Shown: positions 11,223 to 22,200 of the stretch, piece after piece
Position numbering within the stretch: the stretch's first letter is position 1
How the letters are laid out: each line of letters begins with the position of its first letter
Origin: Pycnopodia helianthoides
Lineage: Eukaryota > Echinodermata > Asteroidea > Forcipulatida > Asteriidae
Assembly (NCBI GenBank): GCA_032158295.1
Contig: CM063245.1
Location: 5,070,700 to 5,134,699 of the forward strand
Length of the DNA: 64,000 nucleotides
Direction of reading: 5' to 3'
Notes under the pieces: model-generated
The model's input: only the letters and a program-made list of their open reading frames with translations
The model's database searches: none
What the model was told of the DNA's origin: nothing
Made by a program: the position numbers and the translations under genes

Positions 11223-13262
11223 GCTGAAACCTGAGTAAACAGAAATCCTGTGGGGCAATTTATGCAGAGTTGTTCTTTCACCAACGACAAAAAGCAAAAA
11301 TTTGCTACGGTACAACACTTGCAGATTGTGTCCAAGCAAACCCAAGCAGGCTTGTTTACCATAAAATAAATACTTGTAGTGCTCAAAATAGCCATCCACA
11401 GAACTGCTCAATTTGTTTTACGAAATGCATGCAATGTTTTTTAAATTAAGTGCTGTTGCTGTTTGTGAGTGAATTATTTGATTTGCATTTCAATTGGTCA
11501 TAGTGAACAAAATGGGGGAAAAGGTCATCGTTTGGTGATCAACTTCATCATCATTGTAAAAAAAAAAAAAAAGTAAGTTTTAGTTACATGATACATGGAA
11601 AACAGTAGTGTGAGTAATAATCTAGCCGAGTTCCATAGCCATTGTTTTAGTATTACCATGGTCTCATGTGCACTAACCTGCTAACTAACAGTAACAGTTT
11701 TAACACAAACACTACAGATTGTGCCAACATTTGTAAATAATGCACGTTTACGTATTGCATTTTGGGTGGTTACATGCATTTCTTTCTAAGCAAGAAGATA
11801 TTAGTACTATGTACCTTTATGTGCATATCACTAAATTAGCTTATCATTTATTGTAACTAATACATGGGCCCCAGTAAAAAAATGTAAAGGTTTGCAATGT
11901 TTACTCCAAAACAAAACCATCACTTGCTTTTTAGTTTACTAATTAAAATTTGAATTAAATGTGAACAAAAGCAAAACATGTTTTTGTCTAAATATTTTGC
12001 TCTGTAAGTTGGCTGCTGGTCACAGCCTTGCCAGTCAAGGGGCAAAGCATATTATGACAGAAAGCATCAAAACACTGCAAAATTTACAAATAACGATGTG
12101 ATGACGCCACGGGGGCGACACGTAAAATGGTAAAATACGATAAAGTCTTTGTGAAGGGGTTTAGTCAGTCAGCAAATTTATACAGATTACTCCGACAGTG
12201 ACAGTAGCTGTCCGAGTGTGAGTGACAGCCAGGGACGTTCAAAGACGATGTTTTGTTTTACTAGTATTAGCACTTACCGTTGGCTTGACTCTAAAATGGA
12301 CACGTTTTAATTATATATTGATTAGTGTGACTTTCAGTGAGACAAATACTGAACTCTTATTAGCTGTTATTCGCAACCACGGTCGGACGGTCGGACGGTT
12401 ACCGTCTGTAAAAAAGTTCTGTGTGGAAAATAAAAAGACATGCGCAGAGAGAGCTGAGAGTGTGAATCCGACCAAAAAAAGTTAATCGAGGAAAAAAGAC
12501 ATGCGCACAGTGACGCAAACATTATTTCAACCACGTGATATTATACGTCACTAAACAGTGACCCCGAGGTTTTCTCGCGTTGATTATTACGGGGATCGAC
12601 GACGAGCGAAACCTCAAGGGGAATGTAGTTTTGATACAAATAGGAGTTATTGGAGTTGGCTCCAACATTCGAAAGTAACTTTTTCTACAAATTAATAAGA
12701 GTGGTCGTGGGAGACAACGTCGGACTCGGGTGTCAATAAATTCTCATTTTCATTTAGTTTCACAATTTGTTTTCATTTATCTTCCCAAACTGAAAAAGTG
12801 GGAGAGTTAATATCAACCACAGAAAACTAAAATCAATTTTAACATCGGCAAGCTGAATCATAAAAGCAATAATTGGGCCTAAGGAAGTAGGCAAAATCTC
12901 GTTTTTATTTTAAGGATAGTTGTGGTTTGAGTTTATTCCAAAAAACATTTAAAGTCTTACGTCAGATTTATTGTTCCATGGCATATCGGGACGTTTCGAG
13001 AAAATTGTGTGCGTGGACTTGCGACTCTTTAGGGAAATCGGTAAAACCACTCAGCCGGGTAGCCTTTATGAGTAGGGACATTGTGCTTAGGGCACATTAT
13101 AAAACAACAAGAAGAAAACAAATCTCACAGTTCTACTTTTGATTCTTCTTTGAGTTGCAAGGAATAACAAGCCCTCGCGGTTAATTAAGAAATCGGGATA
13201 ATTAAGACATGAACTATTTTTTGACAAGCGTGTGATTTTTTGTTTATTGTTAATTGTTTTTG
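11223..13262. other. No gene seen; one foldback segment
   Basis: No domain or exon was recognised. At about 12559-12626 'CCCCGAGGTTTTCTCGCG' is roughly the reverse complement of 'CGAGCGAAACCTCAAGGGG', a short decayed foldback. The candidate minus-strand gene would have its promoter somewhere here, but I cannot place it. Confidence 0.35.
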
Positions 13263-13505
13263 ATAGGCCCTATACCCTTTACATGGCGGCTGCTTTTTAT
13301 AAACCTTATGCATTGACGTCATCAAGACGCCATCTTAAACGTAAAACAATGGAAAACGCACAGCTTTGTACGCGCGGCTCACAGGATCAGCCATTGATCT
13401 ACATTATAATGTAGATCAATGGGATCAGCCAATTATCTTCTTTTGACCTCTAGCCGAGGGCGCCCTCCTACTCAAATGACGTCATGTGCATAAGGTCTAT
13501 TATCT
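13263..13505. mobile_element. MITE with CRE-like TGACGTCA in its inverted ends
   Basis: ACCTTATGCATTGACGTCAT at the left pairs with ATGACGTCATGTGCATAAGGT at the right. The core matches 44606-44762 ('CTTTTGACCTCTAGCCGA', 'CAATGGAAAACGC'). This copy alone carries a perfect 30-bp palindrome at about 13391-13420 flanked by direct GGATCAGCC repeats. No coding capacity. Confidence 0.6.
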
Positions 13506-13778
13506 GGCTGCGGCCAGATAAATGTGTGACGGCCAGATAATCTTGTGGCGGCTGCCAGATAATAATGGTACAACCAATATTAACGCGCTTGTTACAAAAA
13601 AAGATAAACAAAATTACCTCTGAGGCCCTATATGCCATCCGTAGCCTACAAATTGAACAAAGGTTTTATACCCAGGAGAGTTACAACGTTATTCAAACCT
13701 CTTTTTGACAGAAATTTTACTCGTGGCGCTAGACCCCATGGCCTGGACAAGGCCTGATGACTCAGCAGTTTGATTTCA

Positions 13779-14191
13779 TTAAAGGCACAGTACACGTTTG
13801 GTAATTGGAGCCTGCTGATTGTTTTAATCCTACTATAAATGTAGGTACATACAATAAAACTAAACTGTGAGAATTTCACTTCAAAGGGTGGTCGAGTTTT
13901 TGAAATAGGCCTATAACCGAAAAACCGGAGCGAAATTTTCCACGCAGGGAGAATATTCCCCATAGGAATACACAGTATGAGAAGCGTTTCTGACCGCTTC
14001 TCAGATTCAAATTTTGGGGAATAATTAAAAAAGTGATATATTTTCCATAACCGTAGTAGCCTACTTCGAAGTTAAATGTTTCTCAAAATTCATTTTACTA
14101 CCCAAAGATGCTGTAGGCCTACTTCTTACCAAGTAAGTTTTCATTGCCATTAATTTTCAGAGTCATTACCAAACGTGTACTGTGCCTTTAA
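13779..14191. mobile_element. TTAA-flanked MITE, copy 1 (413 bp)
   Basis: Both ends are TTAA followed by AGGCACAGTACACGTTTGG or its inverse. Inside are further palindromic blocks (GAGAAGCGTTTCTGACC). The same terminal design with TTAA on both sides recurs at 41421-41762, 42219-42598, 46272-46501, 52734-53098 and 61131-61520. A TTAA target duplication is known for piggyBac and Kolobok superfamilies; which applies here is not settled. No transposase is encoded. Confidence 0.85.
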
Positions 14192-14331
14192 AACTGTCCG
14201 GGCGATAAAACACGTGTAAATGTTATGTGATGTGTACTCTCTGTTACTCTTTCCACCATCACTAAATGGTGAAGCATGAGCAACAAGTGCTGTATAATCA
14301 TAAATATTAATTGACATAATGATCAACGCTA

Positions 14332-14746
14332 TTAAAGGTAGGCCTACACATTGCCTTGGATCGGGCGAGTTGGTCTATAAAAAGCGATTGTAACCGTTTG
14401 TTATAAAATGCATTATGGTTAGAAAGATGTTTTAAAAGTAGAATACAAATAGAAAAGCGTTTGTAACCGTTTGTTATAAAATGCATATGGTTAGAAAGAT
14501 GTTTTAAAAAGAGAATACAATGATCCACACAAATATGACTCGAAGTTGCGTGGTTTTCCTTTAACTTTGCGAACTAACACGATCGGCCATTTTATGGAGT
14601 CAAAAAATGGACTCCACAAAATTTCGAGGCATATTTTGTGTGGATCATTGTGTTCTCTTTTTAAAACATCTTTCTAACCATATCAAACGGTTACAAACGC
14701 TTTTTATAGACCAACTCGCCCGATCCAAGGCAACGTGTACCTTTAA
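14332..14746. mobile_element. TTAA-flanked MITE of a second family, left arm partly duplicated
   Basis: TTAAAGGTA then TTGCCTTGGATCGGGCGAG at the left is mirrored at the right (CTCGCCCGATCCAAGGCAAC ... TACCTTTAA). The left arm holds two direct copies of an approximately 80-bp segment ('GTAACCGTTTGTTATAAAATG' type, 14389 and 14466), while the right arm holds one. The arms fold into a long hairpin around a centre near 14600. Confidence 0.8.
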
Positions 14747-15322
14747 TTTGCTTTTACAATCTTATATTGGGTACCATGGATTTTGGTTACTATTTGTTTC
14801 TATTACCTCTGCAAGGACACAGTAGGCCTCATCTGTTTGTGCTTCATTCGATTTCATTATAGACCGATAACCACGTAGGACGTAGTGTGACGCAGTTCTA
14901 AGCCACTCCTACTTCACGTTGATTGGCTCCCAGTGACCAGAAGCCATAGAAAACGATATGAGCTAGTTTTTGTTTGAGGATTTGTGTCAGAAAAAATAAA
15001 TAATACTTTGACCTGCAGTTTGCATAATGTTTTCAAACGACTCAGGCCTTGTCTGATTGATCAGCTTCTGTCATAAAAAAACACCTTAAATTATGAAAGG
15101 GGATGGTTCTTGGTGAAACAACAATATATACACACAAACGTGAACCGGAAGAAGTTAAAACTTTTTTGGTGCAACTGATGCACGCCCGTTTGACGTAAAC
15201 GACTTACCAACGTAGAGGGCTTTTTCTGAACATCGACGGGCCCGCTTATACCCTACAGCGGTTCGGACATGCTCAGTTTGGCAGCTTGAAAATCCGCCGT
15301 CACCGAGCTGTCCAGTTTATAA
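14747..15322. other. Upstream region of GPCR1
   Basis: Single-copy-looking sequence with no open frame of interest. It would hold distal regulatory sequence of the receptor gene if the promoter call at 15323-15363 is right. Confidence 0.3.
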
Positions 15323-15363
15323 CCAATCATTTTCGTCTTTCAGTGAGGATTGAGGTATAAAAA
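15323..15363 (+). promoter_or_regulatory. Putative GPCR1 core promoter (CCAAT and TATA boxes)
   Basis: CCAAT at 15323-15327 and TATAAAAA at 15356-15363 lie in the right order about 30 bp apart, some 225 bp before the receptor start codon. By rule of thumb transcription would start near 15385-15395, giving a 5'UTR of about 200 nt. Confidence 0.45.
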
Positions 15364-15588
15364 TGATCGTCGCCTGTTGAGGTTCCGACGTTCGGGTGCA
15401 TTCTGTGTGAGAAACTCCCCACACCAAAACATTGCTGACTATCGCAATTTTCTCACAAAGAGTTGAGACGCACAGTTCAATTTGTAATTTTAGTTATGGG
15501 GAGTTTGGTGTTTTGGTTTTAATCTTAGTCTTTCACCATTGGAACGGCAATATTATTGGAATCAGAGGTGCAAGAACTACAGATCAGA

Positions 15589-16827
15589 ATGAGTTTACAT
15601 CAGACTGAGCTAACTGAGAATACAAGTATTACTTCTTTCAATTCCTATGAATTGCCAAACGAGACTACTTCCCTTGTCCAAACGTTTCCAAAGCAGCTCG
15701 ATCATTTCGAAGTGGTTCATCCTGAGATTCCCGCGTTTCCCCCATCCCCAATTTGGCAATTCGCGCTGAAAACTACATTTTGCCTGGCAGTGCTGTTTGT
15801 TACAATCACCGGTAACTCGCTGGTAGTGATATCTTTTATTAAGTTCAAGAAACTGCAGACATACACAAACTATTACATTGTCACCTTAGCGGTTGCTGAT
15901 CTTTCAAGTGGCATCTTATCTATTGTTTTGAATGTAACTTGGCTAATTGGTTACTGGCCATTCAGCAACACAGTATGCATCGTGACTGTCTACTTGAACA
16001 CGGTTCTTGTCCACATGACGTTTCTACTCACCTTCATCATCTGTGTGGATAGGTACCGAGCCTTGTGTATGCCCCTGAAACATCTCCGAGAGAAGAGCAG
16101 AAGACACGCTGCCAAGATGCTCCTTCCGGGTATCCTCATCCCGATCCTCTTGTGGGCCGTCGTCATACTGATCCTGCCTCCAATGGGCGTTTTTAGACCA
16201 ATCCGCCCCTTGATGTGCTATATTCCGTACGCAAGTAGTAAAGCAGCACTGTTGGGCTCATCCATTGTGGTATCCTGGATTCCAATCATAGGCACATCTT
16301 GTCTTTATTCCTTTATTTACTTCAAAGTTATCCGTAAACTACAGGACAACTCTACACCTAAAGTAAAAGCAGAAAATCCGGCGAAATGCGGCACTGAAAC
16401 AGAAGCTCTTGGAAAATCGTCCGCCCAACAACTCAACAACTGCCCCGCTCAACAACCCAAAGGCTCCGCTCAATTCCTCAACAGCGGCCCCACTCAACCA
16501 CTCAACACCTGCCCTTCGCCTGTCAACCTTAACAGCTGCACGGGGGGTGCTCACCACACTGATGAACCGTCGCAAGCAACAGGCAAAGAAAAACACGAAC
16601 ATCCCAACAATATCGAGATTGTAACGAGATCCATTGGTGCGCCTCAGCAGAAGCAAGTTCCTCTACGGAGCACATACCACATTAAAAGTCTCACCAGCAG
16701 CAGACGAGCAACTCGCACGCTGGCGTACATCATTGTAGTCATGGTCATTTCGGGGACTCCGTACTCAATTTACTCAGTTCTTGTTACCATCTGGCCTGAT
16801 CTACCCTACATTCACACAATAACCTGG
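15589..16827 (+). CDS. GPCR1 exon 1: class A muscarinic-like receptor, TM1-TM6
   Basis: This encodes 413 residues of a seven-helix plasma-membrane receptor expected to signal through G proteins. I start at the ATG at 15589; the open frame extends upstream only through non-ATG codons. The N-terminus has two glycosylation sequons (NTS at 11, NET at 24). TM1 ends in TGNSLVV, TM2 has LAVADL (Asp104, 2.50), Cys130 and Cys210 form the conserved disulphide pair, and DRY is at 154-156. TM5 has the SWIPII proline, and TM6 follows RATRTLAYII. Loop 3 is long (about 120 residues) with Pro/Gln/Asn-rich imperfect repeats at 279-317. RTL...PYSI in TM6 and the later CYARCN recall muscarinic receptors, but position 3.32 is Asn137 rather than Asp and 6.48 is Gly389 rather than Trp. 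The exon ends TGG|GTAAGA, phase 0. Ligand unknown. Confidence 0.92.
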
Positions 16828-17098
16828 GTAAGAATTGTCGTATTTTGTTTTGTCTACCACTTAATAAACGAATCAAGAACTATAGCCTATAGGTGAGTGA
16901 ACTTATATTTTATCCCAAAATTTTGATCTACTCTGGCCCGAAAATTTCACAGAATCACTGAGCAGGCCTATTATACGCTCAAACAAAAAATAAAATGGGT
17001 GATAAACGATTGGGAATTTTCGTACTGAGCGTGTTAATTGCATTACATTCAACATGACTTTGTATGATTGAAGTTTATACACACTATAGTGACCGGCC

Positions 17099-17265
17099 GT
17101 ACGACCCGGTGTGGCAGGACATTCTGCCTCCCCCATACGGTGAATGGTGTAGAAATTTCATCTGATAGCGCCCTCTTTTGAATCAACAATTCCTTCAGCC
17201 CATGTTAATTTACCGCAAGGGATACACACCGGGGGACAAAATTCCATATGACACCGACATGCACT
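17099..17265. repeat. Dispersed repeat, copy 1 (pair with 30368-30546)
   Basis: Blocks 'CCGGTGTGGCAGGA', 'GATAGCGCCCTCTTTTGAAT' and 'TTCAGCCCATGTTAATTT' occur in the same order here and at 30368-30546. The two ends are weakly inverted (CCGGTGTGGCAGG against the inverse of CCTATGACACCGG), so this is probably another MITE. Confidence 0.6.
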
Positions 17266-18421
17266 GATAAGTCATTGTATATCGTTGACCATCTTCAGTG
17301 GCGTAATGGGAGGGGGTAAGGGGGACCTGAGTCCCTGCTCAGAACCCTTGCCCCCCCCCCCCCACCACCACCCATGAGATCATACTAATTAAATTAGATG
17401 AGACCGGTGGGCCGAGCTAACGCACCACACTGTTAGTGTTAACACACAGAGAAATTGACTTCCAAAATGGCCAAACCAAGATTATGATGATGATGGTGTC
17501 AGGTAAAATTGGGTCAATAATTCGATGTGTTGCATTATTATCTGTGCGAGAGGCACGGTTTATAAGCTAGGCCTCTCTCAATGTCGATTGGTAACAATTT
17601 CTAACGTTAAAAAAACGTTTGTCTTTCGCGTTTACCTACATAATAGTATTATAATTTATGATGAAAGCGCTTCGCCCGACCCACCGTAGTTCTACCAAAT
17701 TAAACAGGGTATAATTGCGTTTTCCCCAAACAAAATTATGAACGGAAAAGCTGTCATCTTTACATGGAGTATGGAGAGCAAAATAACGTCCCTGTGGATT
17801 TTAATGTGCTCCACAAAATCTGATTTAAAAAGTGTTTTTGTGTGTGTGTGTTTTTTCGTTCGGTAAATGTTTACACTAAAACCTCCCGGGTCATAATTGA
17901 CCCGTATCCGGGTCCAGTGAAGCCTATGGGTGCGTTCGATTAGCTTCCCCGGGTCGACCCCGGTGTGCTCATCCTGGTGAGCCCCTGACATGAGCTTATA
18001 TCGAACGCCAACTTCCCCCAGCATTCACACCAATGCATCATGGGGCAGCCGACCCGGAAAATATTTTAACACTTTCATTTTGTGCATAACGTCCGTGTGG
18101 GTTCACGAAAAGATCGTAAAATTATTAATTCTCAAGGTAAAACTGCAATGTTAAATTATTTTACAAGCCCACGTTGATACAAAATTACCCATCTTCTATA
18201 TAAAACAAATACTTCTGCTCACACAGTCGCTGTTTAAAGGGTGAAAATGTGTGTCAAACTTCCTGAAAGTGCCCGCTGAATTACAAACAAATTGGTGGTC
18301 ATTGAGAAAGTTTTTTGTCGTAACGTCATGCACCTCGGTCAGCCCCAAGTGACCCGCTCCACAAGCAGAGCACAAGCAGGGAGCTGACCGGGTGAGCCCC
18401 AAGAATGACGTCAATTATATT

Positions 18422-18751
18422 TGTTGCACCTGATATGACCTACGGCCATACACCGGTGGACATTAATGATTCTGCAAAATCAAACAAAGGAAACTTCAGT
18501 TGGATGTCCACTGATCATTTACTGGTACATTTATCTTCAAGTCACTTGTTAGAATGACTTGAAGATAACAAGTACTGCCAACCCCAGCTCCCCATGCATG
18601 GTCTCCAGGTACACAACTGCTGTTCCATGCTGGTCCAGTGTTAGTAATTATGAGTGTTAGTGTGAACCTGGCATGAAACAGTTGAAGGCTAAATCAAAGG
18701 CTCAAAATTTTATAGGGGGTATTAACACTTGTCCTTGTTGTGACCACTACA
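18422..18751 (-). repeat. 3' LTR of the Ty3/gypsy element
   Basis: 330 bp, bounded by TG...CA, matching 25173-25502 base for base as far as I can read. It includes a 14-bp perfect stem (18531-18544 with 18555-18568, 10-nt loop). Its sense-strand TATA sequence (TATAAAA) lies at about 18708-18714. Confidence 0.95.
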
Positions 18752-18762
18752 CTCTCCCCTGG
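18752..18762 (-). other. Polypurine tract
   Basis: Immediately inside the 3' LTR the sense strand reads CCAGGGGAGAG directly before TGTAGTGG. This is the expected primer position for plus-strand DNA synthesis. Confidence 0.8.
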
Positions 18763-19290
18763 AAAATTAAATGGTGTCCCAACATTGCAAAAAAATAAAC
18801 AAAACAGTATTATACAATGTAAATATAGCCGGTACAAAATAACGAACTGTGCCTGCGTCAGTGAACTTTGGTGGGATAGGAATGTTTTTGAACTCAGTAG
18901 TGCAAACAAATAATTTGCCATTCATACCTGCTTCCCAAACAAGTATGAAAGTTGAAGCTAGGGCTCCTGGAGTAGCTAAGTCCGTGAACACCTAAATTCT
19001 CTGCATGATCTAAAGGATCATCGAGCAAAAAAAAATGAGAATTCCTATTGAAACTTGTTCAACCAAGAATCCACATCAACAGCTTAACAAGTGCCTAGTT
19101 ACTGAATGGCAGGGTATCTCTTATGGAGGAGGCTAAAATAATTAGGTGGAGCAAAAAAAAAAAACTCTTCCTAAATTAGTTCTATCAGTCCTCTATCTTT
19201 CGTGCTGGCCAGCCAAAACAAATCCACTAGTAACACGGCTGCACTTGCTTATGCCTAACTGTTCAGTGCTAAACACTGCATCCTGTGCAG
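18763..19290 (-). other. 3' untranslated part of the retrotransposon
   Basis: Between the pol stop and the polypurine tract there is no open frame longer than about 75 codons and no envelope-like gene. The segment appears to be plain 3' non-coding element sequence. Confidence 0.6.
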
Positions 19291-22200
19291 TTACATGACT
19301 GGAACTGGGTTTTGGGAATATGGATACAACCTTGGAAGCTGGTTCATTGGTGGTATCCACACATGGCGCTGAATCTGTGGAAGCCAAGTCCACCCAGATG
19401 AAATAGTCCAAGGCAGTGCATCTCCTCCTGGTTGCTGTGGTGACGAATGAAGGAGACCATGTGGAGGCCCTTGCTGCTGGATCTGTTGCACCCTGGGCTC
19501 CCCCATGACATCGTACGTCAACCTGACTGGAGGTGCATGATGTCGAGATGGACGTTCGGAGATGTTTTCCTCTGCGCCATGGTCGGAGTCTCGATCTACC
19601 TGGATTTCTTCTACTGCTTCACCGGTAGCCAAGTCAACCCCTAGGTTCTCTTCTAGCAGTTCTTTGTCATCCAAGTTCTGTACTTGTGTATCAGGGTTGA
19701 AGGAGACTGCTTCGGGTCGAAGGTGAAAGGGTCGACCAGACGTTGGGCCCTCTTCTGTCTCGGGAGATACCCACGTAATGTCTTCCTCTCCTGAGCTGTC
19801 ATCACTAGCTTGGTTAAAATCACGAGATGTGAGAGTGGAGCGTGTCACTCTGTGTGATGGCTTTTGCTTCTTCCGTGGTTCGGGTTGGTCTGGAGCAAGA
19901 AACTCGCATGGAAGGAGATGGTTTCGATGTAGAGTCCGAACCCTACCTGAGTGGTTCTCGCGTTGAACATCATACACTGGCATATCCCCTTTCCGCCGAA
20001 TTACCACATGAACATCCTTCTCCCAATATGATGCAAGCTTACTCGGACCTCCGGGAAGCGCTAACCTTCTAACCAGAATGCGGTCACCCGCGTTGAGACA
20101 ACTGTATCTTGTTTTCTGGTCATAATGGTCTTTGGCACGTGCTCCAACTTTCTTTGTCCTCCCTCTTACGATGTCATAGGCCTCCTGTAGCTTTTCCTGC
20201 CATTGATCAGCATACTTCTTCGGGCTAGGATTTGAGCAGTGTGTTTCTGAGCCTTGTGTCAGTCCAAACAGCAGGTCAATCGGAAGGCGGGGGGCTCGGC
20301 CAAACAGAAGAAAGAATGGTGAATATCCTGTAGTCTCCTGTTTAGTGCTATTGTATGCAAACACTACCTTGTTAAGGGAGTCTTTCCATCTGGCCTTCTG
20401 CTCATCTGTGAGGGTTCGCAGCATCTGAAGGAGAGTCCGATTGAATCGTTCCACTTGTCCGTTCCCCTGTGGATGGTAGGGGGTTGTCCTTGAATGTCCG
20501 ACTCCACTGTATTTCTCCAGCTGACGAAAGAGGTTGTTTTCAAATTCTTTGCCCTGATCGTGGTGGATCTTTCGAGGAAATCCAAATCGAAGGACAAAGT
20601 CATTAAAAATCTTCTCAGCGACTGTTTTGCCCGACTTATTGGTGGTTGGGTAACACTGGGCGAATCTGGTAAAGTGATCCATTATTACTAGAATGTACTC
20701 ATATCCGCCTTTGCACTTCTCGAGATGGAGAAAATCTATGGACACAAGTTCGAATGGCTCAGTAGTTATGATACTACAAAGTGGGGCTCTAGTTGTTGCG
20801 TTGGGACGTTTCTGCTTCAAACAGCTACATTCTTGTGTGACGTAGTGCTCGATATCTCGTGCCATGTGAGGCCAGAAAAACCTGTCTCTCGCTAGGCTCA
20901 CCACTCGTTCTGAGCCGAGATGTCCCATTTCATCGTGGAGCTCCTTGTAGACCAGAGACCTAAACTTCAAGGGGAGAACAACTTGATCTCGAGAAGGGGT
21001 TCTTCTGTGCAATAGACCCTCTGCATCTAGTTGTAGGTGGTCCCATTCCCTCATCAGTGCTCTGATTTCTGGTGATGCTGTTTGTCGAACCTCTTTGGAT
21101 GGCTTTCTGTTTGTGCTCTTGTATTCAATAACCCTGCTTATGGTTGAGTCTTCTCTTTGTGCTGTTGCAAGGGTTTGTCTGGATATGGAGGATGCAGTAG
21201 TTGTCAGCTCACCAGGGTGACTACCCTCTACGCCTAGAGCACAAACCCAAGACACTTGACCACTCTGTATAGCCTCAACACCTTGTGCTGTCGCCTGAAT
21301 AGTCGTAGGGGAGATCTCTTTTGTGCAGGTGGGAATATACTCATCAATGGCCATTGGCATTCTTGACAGGGCATCGGCATCTTGATTTGATTTCCCTGGG
21401 CGATACTTGATGGTAAACCGAAAATCCGCCAATTCAGCTACCCAGCGATGTCCTGTTGCATTCAACCTTGCTGTGGATAGTACATACGTCAGAGGGTTGT
21501 TGTCGGTATATACTACAAAGGAAGGGGCATAGAAGAGGTAGTCCCGGAACTTATCAGTTATTGCCCATTTCAGCGCCAGAAATTCTAATTTACCCGAGTG
21601 CAGGTGATAATTCTTCTCTGCCGGTGATAGTGTTCTGGACCCATAGGCAATCACTCTGGATTTCCCTTCCTGCTTCTGATAAAGAACTGCTCCGAGACCA
21701 TCCTGTGATGCGTCGGTGGTGAGGAAGAAATCTTGGGTGAAATCTGGGTATGCCATCACTGGTGGTTGCATGAGGCTATCGATCAGAGTACTGAGGATAT
21801 GTTGATGGTGTTCCGTCCATGCTACTGGTTGTCTAGAGGGAAGATGACTAGACTTCTTTAGGGAATTCTTTGTCTTCTTTTTGGGTGTCTGTGTAGACGT
21901 TTGTTGTTTGGGTGATTCAATGCGGGTACTCGATGGAGACAACAGGTCATAGAGTGGCTTAGCCCTGCTGGAGAAGTCCTTCAAGTACTGCCGGTAGTAG
22001 CCAAGCAATCCTAGTACTTTCCGTACATCGCCCACACAGGTTGGTGTTTTCATCTTAATGGCCTGTAATGCAGAGGTGTCTGCAGGGTCAGCTCGGTGTC
22101 CTTCAGCAGAGACAAGTCTACCTAAATAGCGTACTTCCTTCTGAAACAGATGGCACTTGCTTGCCTTCAGTTTTACACCATGCTCCTTCAGGCGTTCTAA

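Noticed and set aside
15556..15588. Upstream extension of the GPCR1 frame
   Set aside because: It begins at TTG; the first ATG in frame is 15589 and there is no reason to use a non-ATG start.
16339..16656. Minus-strand and second plus-strand frames in GPCR1 loop 3
   Set aside because: Shadows of the repetitive loop 3 coding sequence in other frames.
18763..19290. Envelope gene of an errantivirus-type element
   Set aside because: The interval is about 0.5 kb with no long frame, signal peptide or membrane segment.
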